From Spartobacteria bacterium (GTDB taxonomy: Bacteria; Verrucomicrobiota; Verrucomicrobiia; Chthoniobacterales; Chthoniobacteraceae): DNA of 43,723 nt. Under the pieces are notes generated by a model. That model was given only the letters and a program-made list of their open reading frames with translations, searched no databases and was not told where the DNA came from. The translations under genes and the position numbers were made by a program. The DNA is taken from contig JAJPJG010000005.1 of NCBI GenBank assembly GCA_021324395.1, positions 1 to 43,723 of the forward strand. Direction: 5' to 3'. Shown piece by piece: positions 6,473-15,592 of this stretch (its first letter is position 1; every line of letters begins with the position of its first letter).

Positions 6473-8035
6473 TTACGGCAAGGCCGCTTTTGCGGCGGAG
6501 CTTTGGAGCGCGCCTTTTTTCTGGCCGGTCAGGATTCCTTGTTTGACGAGGTCGTTCGTCAGGTGCGCGATGGCGCTGACGAAATCGCCGCGGTTGCGCG
6601 GGTTGACGGATGCGGCGGCGACGAGGTCGGCGATGGTGCAGCCGTCGCTGAGGAGGTCGTTCGGAACGCCGGAGTTGATGTTGCGCACCCAGACTGTGGG
6701 ACGCAGGTCGGAATGCGGGCAGTGGTCGAGATCGTCGGGAATGCCGTCGCCGTCGGCATCGGGATTCATTTCGAGCGCGCCGCTGTCGCTGTTGTCGCCG
6801 CCGAGTGCGGGCGGGATCGTGACGAAATCGTGTGGACGCGGAAAGCCGCGCTGGTCGCGTCCGGCGCCGTCGAGGTCGCGGCCCTTGTCAATGGCCGGGC
6901 TGCCGGGCAGGAGCGTGATGGTTTTGGTCGGGCCGCCATTGTCGCGCAGTCCGGCGGGATCGAGCAACGGATCGGTGCCACGCTGATCGCTCGCTGCATT
7001 GAGCAGGCCGGTCGGGCCGTAAGCGCCATCGTTGTCGTCGTTGATGACGTTGTAGCCGAGCGAGACGACTGGCGCGAAAGTGCCGATGGTGTCATTGCGG
7101 TTGAACAGGTTCGTGCCGACGCCGCTGAGGAAGATGGAATTGCCGATCTCGGTCGCAGCTGTGCTGCTTTCGCCGGTGTTGTAGATCGCGCCGCCGAGGA
7201 GCGCGCCGGCGGAGTTGCGGCTGAACGTGGCGCTGACGACGCGCAACGGCGCGCTGCCGAAGTCGCCGATGTTAAAAATCGCGCCGCCATAATAGCGCGC
7301 GGAGTTTTCGCTGAAGGTGGCGTTGCGAATGCGCAGCGTCGCGTTACCAAAAAAGCCGTCGTTATAGATCGCGCCGCCGTGGTCGCTGGAGTTCCGCGCG
7401 AACGTGCAGCCGGTGATGACGAGTGCCGCGGAGCCGTTTTCGCCTGCGTTGTAGATCGCACCGCCGCGCGGATGCGTGCCGAAGTTTGTCGGCGGAACGG
7501 TGACGTTTTCGCTGAACGTGCAATCGGTCAGCGTCAGCGTCGCGTTGCCAAAATCGCAGGCGTTGTAGATCGCGCCGCCGACTTGCGCGGAGTTACGCGT
7601 GACAGTGCATCGCGTGAGCTGCAGCTTCGCCTGGTCGTTCAAGATCGCGCCGCCGAGCGAGGCCGAGCCGTTCGTGAGCGCGATGTCTTCGAGCGTCAAA
7701 TCGCCGCCGCGCATCACGTATAACAGGCGAAACGGCAGCGTGCCTTGCACCGCGCTGCGCTCGATGCGCGTGCCATGGCCGACGATGGTTACTTTTCGCC
7801 CGCCATCCGGAAGGATGTCCGGCAATCCGCCGTCGGGGCTATCCGGCGCGGTGAGCGTGTAGACGCCGCTGGGCGCGAGATGGATAACGTCGTCCTGGGC
7901 GTTGCTGTTTGATTTCCCCAACGCCGCTTTGAGCGCAGCGACGTCGTGATCAGGAATGAGGAAGGTGGCAGCGAACGCATTTGCGGAAAGAAATGCCGCG
8001 CCGCATGCGAAAAGGAGGGAACACGCATGTTTCAT
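6473..8035 (-). CDS. Secreted parallel beta-helix (polymorphic-repeat) protein
   Basis: A 520-residue exported protein. The ATG at 8035 gives a classical signal peptide (MKHACSLLFACGAAFLSANAFA). The body has repeated GGAIYN and FSENS/FARNS-type rungs, typical of right-handed beta-helix proteins with choice-of-anchor-Q-like repeats. Next come PAID-GRD and GA-DQRGFPRP motifs common at the end of such domains, then a thrombospondin-type-3-like calcium motif DADGDGIPDDLDHCP and a short alpha-helical tail. It is the last gene of the long minus-strand operon, 26 bases after the VWA gene, and may be the exported substrate or surface partner of that system. No clear ribosome binding site precedes the ATG; coupling to the upstream gene is likely. 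Enzymatic activity is not evident. Confidence 0.8.
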   Translation of the reverse strand: MKHACSLLFACGAAFLSANAFAATFLIPDHDVAALKAALGKSNSNAQDDVIHLAPSGVYTLTAPDSPDGGLPDILPDGGRKVTIVGHGTRIERSAVQGTLPFRLLYVMRGGDLTLEDIALTNGSASLGGAILNDQAKLQLTRCTVTRNSAQVGGAIYNACDFGNATLTLTDCTFSENVTVPPTNFGTHPRGGAIYNAGENGSAALVITGCTFARNSSDHGGAIYNDGFFGNATLRIRNATFSENSARYYGGAIFNIGDFGSAPLRVVSATFSRNSAGALLGGAIYNTGESSTAATEIGNSIFLSGVGTNLFNRNDTIGTFAPVVSLGYNVINDDNDGAYGPTGLLNAASDQRGTDPLLDPAGLRDNGGPTKTITLLPGSPAIDKGRDLDGAGRDQRGFPRPHDFVTIPPALGGDNSDSGALEMNPDADGDGIPDDLDHCPHSDLRPTVWVRNINSGVPNDLLSDGCTIADLVAAASVNPRNRGDFVSAIAHLTNDLVKQGILTGQKKGALQSSAAKAALP

Positions 8036-8061
8036 AGGAGGAACAGACCAATATCGAGAGG

Positions 8062-10623
8062 CTATCCGCCGCCGCTCGTGGCTGCAAGAGCAGGCGTCAC
8101 CCCGTCGCCGTGCCGCGCGCGTTTCCATTCCCAGCCGAGCCGCGTCAGCAGCGCATCGGCGACGAAGACGACGAGCAGCGCGATGAGCAGCCACGGGCGC
8201 AGGTCGCGGAACTCGGAGCGACGCGGGGCCTGCCAGATTTTCGTGAGGTCGATGCGCTCGGTGCCGCCGCTGGCTCGCGCAATGGCTTCGAGCTCGAGCA
8301 GGCGCGCGCGGTCGAATGTCCACTCGGCATTGCTGCCGGCGACGACGGGGCCAAAAGGCAGCGTGTAGTTTCCAACCTGCACCGCGCCCCGCATCCAGCG
8401 CTCGGGGTCGAGCTGCGTGCTCGCGGAGAAATGGCCGGGCGCGATGCGTTCCCACACGAGCTCGCGGGTTTGCGCGGTCGCGCCGTCGCCGAGGACAATG
8501 CGCGGCGCGATTTGCGCGAGCTTTTGCTCCCACGTCTGATCGTAGAAAAGATCGAGCCGCAGCGCGGTGCCGTCGAGGTGCGTGCGAAGCCCGATGCCCG
8601 GCGGGAGCTGGTCGCCAGCGAGCCAGCGGCCGAGCGTTTGCGCGAAATCGCCGTAGCGCGGCCAGGCGCGAACGCGCTGCGAGAAATCGCCGCCGAGCGG
8701 AAACGACACGGCTGCGACGCGACCCGCACCGCGTTGCCAGAACGCGACGAGCGGCGCCTTGTATTCGTCGGCGGAAAACGCGGCTGCCGTTGCCTCGGGT
8801 TTGAGGTAGCTCAGGTTATAGCCGTCCACCGCATCGAGCCACGCGAGCGGTTTCGCGGCGAGCTCAAGCCAGCCGGCGGTGGGCGTGACTTTGACCGGCT
8901 CGTCGATGAAAGCGGAGCGCGCGACAGCGACAGTTTCCTGCGCAAACACCGCGGGCAGGTCGGCCGGATTCGCGTTGAAAAAGATGCGGCCTTTGCCGAG
9001 ATCGGCGACTTCACGCAGGAAATTCGCGCCGGAATCGTGATCGGTTCCGAGCCCGATGACGCTGATCGTGATGCCGTCTTTCACCATTTGCTGGATCAGC
9101 GTTTTGTAATCGCCCAGCTCTTGCGTCGCGTCATTCGCATCGGCAAAAAGAAGCACGTGGCGTTGTCCCGCCTTTGCGTTTAACAACTGCTTCTGCGCCG
9201 CGCGCAGGCCGGTCGGCACACAAATGCCGCCGCCGCCGCTCGTGATGCGCCGCACCGTGTCGGTCAGCTCTCCGCGATTCGCGCCGAGGCTCGTGAGCGG
9301 GACGATTTCGTGCGGCTCGGTATCGACGGCGAAAACGCTGACGGCGTCCATCGCGCCGAGCAGCTCGATGGAACGCGCCGCGCCTTCATTCGCGAGATCC
9401 ATCTTTTGCAAATTGCCGGTCACGCTCGCGCTCATGCTGCCGGAACGGTCGAGGACAATCGCCATCGCGACGGCGAGCTTGCGATGCTCGGTGCGCAATT
9501 CCATCGAGACCGGCAGCAGCGCGTCGATTGCCGAGCCGAAGTAGCCGCCCGAGCCGAACGATTGTTTTCCGCCGGTCATCAGCAGGCCGCCGCCTTGCGA
9601 GCGGACGTAAAAATCGAGCGACGCGAGAAACTCGGATGACAAACGGTATGCCGGCACGTTGTTGAGGACGACGACTTTTGCACCGGCGAGCTGGCCGACG
9701 TGCGCAGCAGCCGGATCGCTCACCGTTTCCACGTCGAAACCTTGCGCCGCGAGCGCCGACGCGAGCGGATCGTCGGCGTAACTGGTGAGCAGGAGCACGC
9801 GCGGGCCGCCGGCAATCTCGATCCATTTTTCGGCGCGATTGTTTCCCGGCCGCGCGTCGTTCACGGCGGAAATGTGCACGGTGTAACGATGCGCGCCGGT
9901 GCGGGCGAGGCGATCGGTGAACCGCGCGGATGCTTTGCCGCTTTGCAGCGCCAGCTTCGTGCTGCCGATGCTCGCGCCGTCACGAGCGATGTCGAGCGAC
10001 ACTTCGCCGTCGGGCTCCCCGGCGACATCGACCTCGATCAGAAACGGCTCGCCGGTTTGCGCGCGCTGCGGCAACTCAAAGCGATCAACGCGGTAATCGG
10101 CGACGCCCGGCTGGGAGACGAGCCGGTAATCGAGCGCGACTTCCTGCCGCGCCAGTCGCTCGGAAATGTTCGTTAACGGTTCGGTGCTGTAACCATCCGT
10201 TAACACCAGCAATCGCCCCGCGCGATCCGGCGACATGCGCGAGAGTGCAAACTGGATTGCGAGTGCGGTGCGCGTTTGCTGCAATTTGTGCGGCGGGATT
10301 TCGTCGGCCTCGCCGCGCATTTGCGCCAGTTCCGCGTAATCGACATAGAAAACGCGATCGTCCGCGGACTTCGAGCGCTCGAGCAGATTTTGCATTTCGG
10401 CGAGCCGCGGCGTGAGCGCATCGGCAGCCGACGCGGAGCGATCGACGAGCACCCACAAATCGAGTCCGCGCCCGAGCCGGCGCAGCTGCGGTTCCATCAA
10501 AACGAGCGCGAGCAACGCGACGCAAACGAGCCGCAGCGGCTTGCGCAAAGGCCGCAGCCAGATCGCAGCGGCGACAATTGCCGGCAGGAAAATAATCCAC
10601 GCAAATGCAGCGAAGTGGATCAT
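8062..10623 (-). CDS. Membrane protein with VWA and glutamine-amidotransferase-like domains
   Basis: An 853-residue inner-membrane protein. Two N-terminal membrane helices (about residues 5-50) are followed by a VWA-like strand with LVDRSAS. A GATase-like fold follows (LLLTSYADDPLASALAAQG, GGGLLMTGG), then a full VWA domain with the MIDAS motif VLDRSGSMS, and finally a C-terminal helix (WLLIALLVVFVADALL). Such proteins accompany BatA/DUF58/MoxR genes in many bacteria, where they are thought to sense or organise envelope protein complexes. The start at 10623 overlaps the BatA-like stop (ATGA), while the longer frame to 10677 runs inside the upstream gene. Molecular function is unproven. Confidence 0.85.
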   Translation of the reverse strand: MIHFAAFAWIIFLPAIVAAAIWLRPLRKPLRLVCVALLALVLMEPQLRRLGRGLDLWVLVDRSASAADALTPRLAEMQNLLERSKSADDRVFYVDYAELAQMRGEADEIPPHKLQQTRTALAIQFALSRMSPDRAGRLLVLTDGYSTEPLTNISERLARQEVALDYRLVSQPGVADYRVDRFELPQRAQTGEPFLIEVDVAGEPDGEVSLDIARDGASIGSTKLALQSGKASARFTDRLARTGAHRYTVHISAVNDARPGNNRAEKWIEIAGGPRVLLLTSYADDPLASALAAQGFDVETVSDPAAAHVGQLAGAKVVVLNNVPAYRLSSEFLASLDFYVRSQGGGLLMTGGKQSFGSGGYFGSAIDALLPVSMELRTEHRKLAVAMAIVLDRSGSMSASVTGNLQKMDLANEGAARSIELLGAMDAVSVFAVDTEPHEIVPLTSLGANRGELTDTVRRITSGGGGICVPTGLRAAQKQLLNAKAGQRHVLLFADANDATQELGDYKTLIQQMVKDGITISVIGLGTDHDSGANFLREVADLGKGRIFFNANPADLPAVFAQETVAVARSAFIDEPVKVTPTAGWLELAAKPLAWLDAVDGYNLSYLKPEATAAAFSADEYKAPLVAFWQRGAGRVAAVSFPLGGDFSQRVRAWPRYGDFAQTLGRWLAGDQLPPGIGLRTHLDGTALRLDLFYDQTWEQKLAQIAPRIVLGDGATAQTRELVWERIAPGHFSASTQLDPERWMRGAVQVGNYTLPFGPVVAGSNAEWTFDRARLLELEAIARASGGTERIDLTKIWQAPRRSEFRDLRPWLLIALLVVFVADALLTRLGWEWKRARHGDGVTPALAATSGGG

Positions 10624-12314
10624 GACTGCCTCCACGTCCAACTGCCGATCATCACCGCGCCGAGCGCAAGCGCCCACACGGGCGTGAGAAAATCGGACTG
10701 GCTGTTGCGCTCGATTGCCTGCGCCGCCGCATCGCGCACGTGATCGATCGTTGCCGCATCGCGAAAATCGGCTTCGCGCGCGTCGGAAAACTGCGCGGCG
10801 GCTTTCAGCAATGTGTTTGCGCCTTGTTTTACCTCGAAAAATTGCGGCGCGGATGGCGCGCGAAGATTGCTGCCCGGATTTCCCGCAATCTCCGGCGCGG
10901 GCAATGACGGATCGGACGCGATGGCGATCGCCTGGTTTGTTTCGACGTTGCGCGATTCGATCGCGACTTTTTCCGCGCGCACGCGCTCGACAAAACGGTG
11001 CAACAACAAGACGAATGCGGGAAGTCGCGTGGCGTTCGATGCGCGCAAATCGAAGTTTACAACGAGCAGTGAATTCGCGCCGGTTTGCCGCAAGAAAATC
11101 AGCGGACGATCGCCCTGCCAGACGAGCGTTTGATCACCCGGTTTCGCCGGAACACGCAATGTATCGCGGCACAGCAGGCCCGACCAGTTGAGGTCCGCGC
11201 TGAGCGGATCCGCTTCGGCGACGACATTGCCGGGCAGGAAATTTTTCGATGCAGCCGGATCGGCGACAAAGACGATCGCCGTCGCGTCAGGCAAACGCGG
11301 CGACAACGGATCGTAAACGGCCACATTCAGGTCGTTTTTTCCGAGTGCAGTCGAATCGGCGGCTTCGATGCTGCTTGTGAATTGAGCAACGAAATCAGCG
11401 AACGCCGCATCGTTTTCTGCAGTGATTGTGAGCGGTTTTGGCTGCGGAACGAGCAGCGGCAAATGGTCGTCGAGCGTGAATTCATCGGCATTCAGCACGA
11501 GTTCGCACGCATTTGCACCAGCCGGAAATTCTCCGCGCAACGCGCTGCTTTGGCCGGGCGCCAGCGACAATTCCTGCGCAGGACTTTTTTGTCCATTCGC
11601 CTCGATCCACCACGTGCGCCGCTGTGGTGTGCGTCCATAATTTTTCACGAGCGCCTGCCATTCGCGACCGTTCACCGTCGCGCCCGCGAAGCCGCAGTTT
11701 TCGAGCGGATGGCCGACCGCGAGCAGACGCACGCCTTCGGGCAATTCGCACCCGCGATCGGTGACAAAAATAAGCGTGCCATTTCCGTGCAGCAGTGTTT
11801 GCGCGAGCTCCAGCGCGGGCAAAAAATCGTGCGTGCCGAGATGCGGCTTCCATTTATCGAGCGCGTCGAGCAGCACCGCGCGATTCGCGCCGGAGTAAAG
11901 CGTCGAGCGCGTCACATCGGATTCGATCAACTGCCATTCGCTTTTCGCCGCCGCCCGCGAAAGGCCGGCTGTGTCCGTATCGAGCACGCGCCGCACGTCG
12001 TCGCGAAATGCCGACATCGAAACGGAACTGTCGAGCACGATCACGACGTGCTGCGTGGAGTCGCGCCGGAGCCAGCGCGGCTGGACGAGAAGCCACGTCA
12101 GCAAAAGCGTGGCGACGATTTGCAGCCAGAGCGGAACGGAGTTGCGCAGCCGCTCGAAGCGCCGCCCCTGCGCGCTTTCCGGCGCGAGTTGCTCGAGCAG
12201 AAACAGCGCGCTCGTTACAACGCGTCGCGATTCGCGTTGTAAAAAATGGATCGCGAATATCGCCGGAATTGCGAGCAGCGCAAAAAAACCGAACGGATTT
12301 CCGAAGCTGACCAT
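10620..12314 (-). CDS. BatA-like VWA membrane protein
   Basis: A 564-residue protein with the BatA N-terminal region: FGNPFGFFALLAIPAIFAIHFLQR, a short cytoplasmic loop with a SALFLLEQL motif, and a second helix (LWLQIVATLLLTWLLV). A periplasmic VWA domain follows with MIDAS motif VLDSSVSMS, then a beta-rich region and a C-terminal helix (VWALALGAVMIGSW). The ATG at 12314 overlaps the DUF58 stop codon, so the genes are coupled. The aerotolerance (Bat) name comes from Bacteroides; in most genomes the role is undefined and probably concerns envelope complex assembly with the MoxR ATPase. Confidence 0.85.
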   Translation of the reverse strand: MVSFGNPFGFFALLAIPAIFAIHFLQRESRRVVTSALFLLEQLAPESAQGRRFERLRNSVPLWLQIVATLLLTWLLVQPRWLRRDSTQHVVIVLDSSVSMSAFRDDVRRVLDTDTAGLSRAAAKSEWQLIESDVTRSTLYSGANRAVLLDALDKWKPHLGTHDFLPALELAQTLLHGNGTLIFVTDRGCELPEGVRLLAVGHPLENCGFAGATVNGREWQALVKNYGRTPQRRTWWIEANGQKSPAQELSLAPGQSSALRGEFPAGANACELVLNADEFTLDDHLPLLVPQPKPLTITAENDAAFADFVAQFTSSIEAADSTALGKNDLNVAVYDPLSPRLPDATAIVFVADPAASKNFLPGNVVAEADPLSADLNWSGLLCRDTLRVPAKPGDQTLVWQGDRPLIFLRQTGANSLLVVNFDLRASNATRLPAFVLLLHRFVERVRAEKVAIESRNVETNQAIAIASDPSLPAPEIAGNPGSNLRAPSAPQFFEVKQGANTLLKAAAQFSDAREADFRDAATIDHVRDAAAQAIERNSQSDFLTPVWALALGAVMIGSWTWRQS

Positions 12315-13180
12315 CAGCAAAGTTCCACCGCGCCGGCGGGCAGTGCTTCGGCTTGCAACGCGTCGCGAAAGGCTGGCTCCGATGCGACGCGGGCTATAGC
12401 GACGGAGTGTTTGCGCGCGCGCTCACGCCAGAAACTGAAATGGCGTGCGTAGCTGTTTTTGTAGCGTGCGAGCAGGTCAGGCGAGATTCGCTGCACGCGC
12501 TGACGGCGGGTCTCGCAATCCGTTAGCTGAATGTTTCCATTCCAATCGGGCGCGGATTCGGTGACGCAAAACGGCGCGAAGACAACACCGCGGCCTTTCG
12601 CGGAGCTGAGCGCGGAAAGCGCCGGTTCGGGCGAACCGGGAAAAAGCAGATCGGAAATCAAAATGCGCAACGAGCCTTGCCGCCACGGCACTTGGTCGAG
12701 ATTCGGGGCACCGTTTTCACTACCGGCAAAAAAATTGTCGCGCGCGATGGCTTCCTCGAACGCCAGTTGACGCAGCGTATTTCCATCCGCGGCAAAACAA
12801 CGCAGCGATGCGCCGGAGCGTTTCGCGCTTTCGATCGAAAAGTAAAACAGCTCGAGCACCCGCGCGCTTTTCGCCGCGTCAAATGACATCGACGCGCTCG
12901 CATCGACGACGAGATCGACGAGCGGGCTGACCTCTTCGCGATACAATTTCATCGTGTAATGCCCGGTGCGTGCGTAGGCGCGCCAGTCGATATAGCGCGG
13001 ATCGTCGCCGGGCAGATACGGCCGGTGATCCTGAAAATCGATCGAGCTGCCGATGCCCGCGCCGAGCCAGTTGCCGGCCTGTCCGCGCCACGTGCGACTG
13101 CGAAAAGGCAGCCGCAAATGCTCGGCGACAGCTTCCATGCGGCGATGGATTTCACGCCGCTGCTCGGGAGTCGGAAGCAT
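12314..13180 (-). CDS. DUF58 domain protein
   Basis: A 288-residue soluble protein of the DUF58 family, which is nearly always next to MoxR ATPases. Hallmarks are the DFQDHRPYLPGDDPRYIDWR segment (about residues 48-67) followed by a VWA-like VVDASASMSF metal-site motif. The start is set at the ATG at 13180, giving MLPTPEQRREIHRRMEA. The frame is open to 13318, but the extra 46 residues are antisense-like cysteine-rich sequence inside the upstream permease gene. It overlaps that gene by 29 bases and the BatA-like gene by three. It probably serves as an adaptor linking MoxR to the membrane VWA proteins. Confidence 0.88.
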   Translation of the reverse strand: MLPTPEQRREIHRRMEAVAEHLRLPFRSRTWRGQAGNWLGAGIGSSIDFQDHRPYLPGDDPRYIDWRAYARTGHYTMKLYREEVSPLVDLVVDASASMSFDAAKSARVLELFYFSIESAKRSGASLRCFAADGNTLRQLAFEEAIARDNFFAGSENGAPNLDQVPWRQGSLRILISDLLFPGSPEPALSALSSAKGRGVVFAPFCVTESAPDWNGNIQLTDCETRRQRVQRISPDLLARYKNSYARHFSFWRERARKHSVAIARVASEPAFRDALQAEALPAGAVELC

Positions 13181-14612
13181 CGGAAATTTCGGCGGGCAGA
13201 GTGCTCGCGGTTTTTTCGAGCACGCGAATTTCACGCCACGGCGCGCGCATTTTGATGAAAAGCAAAAGCAGGCTCGCCGCGGTAATGGCGCTGACTGCGA
13301 TAAGGACTTTCGGCACATCGACCGCGAGCAGCGAATCGGACGACGAGCTGAAAAAAAGCGCGCACGTGGGAATCATCGCAAGGAGCGGACGAAGATCGGC
13401 GAAGTGGAAACTTTGCAGCAACGATGCGAGCGCGACGAGAATCGCGAATGCCGCTTGAATGAGAATGTAAACGACGCCGGGGCGCCGCACGTCGGGGCGA
13501 AATGCTTGAATCAGCGCCGCAGGGAAAAAGAGCGCGCCGACGATAGCGATTTGCGACAACAGCAGCCGCTGCCGATCAATGCCGGTTGCGTGATTGTGGG
13601 CAACCACGCCGGGAAGAACTGCGAGCAATATGAGCAGCGCGAAAAACACGCCGGACGGCCAGCCGGGATACAAGACGCGGCCGGCGAGTTTTCCGAAAAA
13701 CCCGAAGCGCGTGAATGGCCGGTAAACGCTTGCAACTCCACGTGTCGGCTCACACAGCGCGCCGATGCAGATCGGCACAATCAGCGGAAGCGCGAGCAAA
13801 GGCACGGGCGACGACCACGTGACAAACCGCGTGAAAATGACTGCCGTCAAAAGCGCAAGGAGCGCGAGCAGGCGTTTCGGAGTGCTGTGATTTTCCGCAG
13901 ACGGCGCGATTTTCGATGCGCCAAACTCGAGCATCATCAACAGCAGCGTGATGCCGAGCACGCCATACGCGACGTATGTTTTCCAGCTTGTCATCGGCGC
14001 TCCGCGCAGCAGCATTCCGCCGCCGAATGCGAACGTCGTTGCGACGAATGAGCCGATTGCCTGCAATCCGATCACAATTCCGACGCTGAGCAGCGCGCGC
14101 GTGATGCGTGTCGATTGCGGTGAAATGCCGACCGTGATGCCGGAAAGCAGCGCCGATCCGAGCAGCATCAACACGAGCGTGAGTAATTCGCCGCTGATGT
14201 TTACTCCGCCGAGAAAATAGCGCAGCACCGCATAAGGCAACACGCCGCACACGAGCAGGAGCGTTTGTGCGACAAGCGCAAACCATTTGCCGGAGATGAT
14301 TCGGCGCGCAGTCAGGCGCGTGAGAAAAATCAGCTCGAGCGTGTTTGCCTTGCGTTCGTTCGCAACGGAATTGAGGCCGCTCATCGGCATGATCAGCACG
14401 AGCGGCACACCGACGATAGTCCAAAAAAATCCGGTGATTCCGCCAGTGCTTTCCTTTGCCGCGGATGCGGCGAGGCCGAGGATCACGAGAAAAATCATCG
14501 CGCCCTGCAGCAGCAAAAATGAAACGACAAACGCGCGCGAACGCATGCCCTGCCGCAGTTCCTTCACGAGCATCGGGCTGAGCCAGTCGGCAAAATCGGA
14601 TTGCGTTTTCAT
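13152..14612 (-). CDS. ABC-2 type transporter permease
   Basis: A 486-residue polytopic membrane protein with about 10-12 hydrophobic spans. It begins with a cytoplasmic helix containing LVKELRQGMRSRAF, the typical start of ABC-2/GldF-like permeases, followed by SFLLLQGAMIFLVILGLAA. NSVANERKANTLELIFLTRL (about residues 80-100) is the conserved coupling motif found in these permeases. It overlaps the ATPase gene by four bases (ATGA) and the DUF58 gene by 29. With the ATPase it should form an exporter or mechano-transducing complex; the substrate is unknown. Confidence 0.88.
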   Translation of the reverse strand: MKTQSDFADWLSPMLVKELRQGMRSRAFVVSFLLLQGAMIFLVILGLAASAAKESTGGITGFFWTIVGVPLVLIMPMSGLNSVANERKANTLELIFLTRLTARRIISGKWFALVAQTLLLVCGVLPYAVLRYFLGGVNISGELLTLVLMLLGSALLSGITVGISPQSTRITRALLSVGIVIGLQAIGSFVATTFAFGGGMLLRGAPMTSWKTYVAYGVLGITLLLMMLEFGASKIAPSAENHSTPKRLLALLALLTAVIFTRFVTWSSPVPLLALPLIVPICIGALCEPTRGVASVYRPFTRFGFFGKLAGRVLYPGWPSGVFFALLILLAVLPGVVAHNHATGIDRQRLLLSQIAIVGALFFPAALIQAFRPDVRRPGVVYILIQAAFAILVALASLLQSFHFADLRPLLAMIPTCALFFSSSSDSLLAVDVPKVLIAVSAITAASLLLLFIKMRAPWREIRVLEKTASTLPAEISDASDSRAAA

Positions 14613-15592
14613 GGCATCGGGAGCGGCGGCGGAGTGACCCGCGAAGGTTCAACTTTTTTCAACATATCGACAAATGCGTCTTCGAGCTTGCGGCCTTCGC
14701 GATGAAACTCGATGACCACGAGCCCATCGGTGATCATTTTTTTCAAAATCGCTGCGAGGAATTCCGGCTCGTCGCGCTCGAAGCTGACGCGCGCGCCGCG
14801 TTTGCGCATTTCGACGAGTGTGACGCCGGGATTGAGCTGGATCCATTGGCGCAGCGGCTCGGGATCGCCCGCGACTTGCACGTCAATGAGCGCCTGCGCG
14901 CTGGCTTGTTCCTGCAAACTTTCCGCTGTGCCGTGATGCACGATGCGCCCGCCGTCGATAAACAGCAGAGAGTCGCACATTTCGCCGAGCTCCGACAAAA
15001 TGTGCGAGCTGATGAAAATGGTTTTGCCCTGCTGCGCAAGCAGGCGGACGAGGCGCTTGAACTCAACGCGCGCTTTCGGATCGAGGCCCGCAGCCGGCTC
15101 GTCGAGGATCAGCACTTCGGGGTCGTGCAGCAACGTGCGGCCGAGACAAAGCCGCTGCGTCATGCCTTTCGAGAGCTTGTTCATCGGGCGCTCGGCGAGT
15201 TCGGTGAGATCGGTAAAATCCATCACCTCGCGTAATCGCGCCGAGCGCGCTTCGCCTTTGTAACCAAACGCGCGCCCGTAAAAATCGAGATACTCGAACA
15301 CGGTCATATGCTCGTAGGTGCCGAAGTTATCGGGCATCCAGCCGATCTTGGCGCGGACGCGATCGGGGAAATTGATGACGTCGCTTCCGGAAATTTCAAC
15401 CGTGCCGATGGTCGGCGTGTCGAGCGTTGCCATGATCCGCATCGTGGTCGTTTTGCCCGCGCCGTTCGCTCCGATGAAACCGACGACCTGACCGGGAAAA
15501 ATATCGAATGTGACTCCGCAGACCGCTTGCACGTTGTCAAACGACCGATGCAGGTTGCGGACAGAGATGATCGGCGTGGCGTGCATGTTCAC
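14609..15592 (-). CDS. ABC transporter ATP-binding protein
   Basis: A 327-residue ATPase that powers the adjacent ABC-2 permease. It shows Walker A GANGAGKT (residues 41-48), Q-loop region GWMPDNFGTYEHMTV, signature LSKGM, Walker B LILDEPAAGLD and the H-loop SSH. After the nucleotide-binding domain comes the roughly 90-residue C-terminal extension common in GldA/ABC-2 exporters, ending in a Pro-rich tail. A GTG at 15592 overlaps the upstream stop (GTGA); an ATG at 15586 is an alternative start. Gene order and overlap with the membrane protein at 15589-17262 suggest a three-component complex. Confidence 0.9.
   Translation of the reverse strand: MNMHATPIISVRNLHRSFDNVQAVCGVTFDIFPGQVVGFIGANGAGKTTTMRIMATLDTPTIGTVEISGSDVINFPDRVRAKIGWMPDNFGTYEHMTVFEYLDFYGRAFGYKGEARSARLREVMDFTDLTELAERPMNKLSKGMTQRLCLGRTLLHDPEVLILDEPAAGLDPKARVEFKRLVRLLAQQGKTIFISSHILSELGEMCDSLLFIDGGRIVHHGTAESLQEQASAQALIDVQVAGDPEPLRQWIQLNPGVTLVEMRKRGARVSFERDEPEFLAAILKKMITDGLVVIEFHREGRKLEDAFVDMLKKVEPSRVTPPPLPMP

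Noticed and set aside
6503..7723. Plus-strand 406-codon frame opposite the beta-helix gene
   Set aside because: It mirrors the repeat structure of the minus-strand protein; no domain, and the minus frame has a signal peptide and repeats.
11085..12242. Plus-strand 385-codon frame opposite the BatA-like gene
   Set aside because: Arg/Ala-rich shadow frame without recognisable domain; the opposite strand encodes a clear VWA protein.
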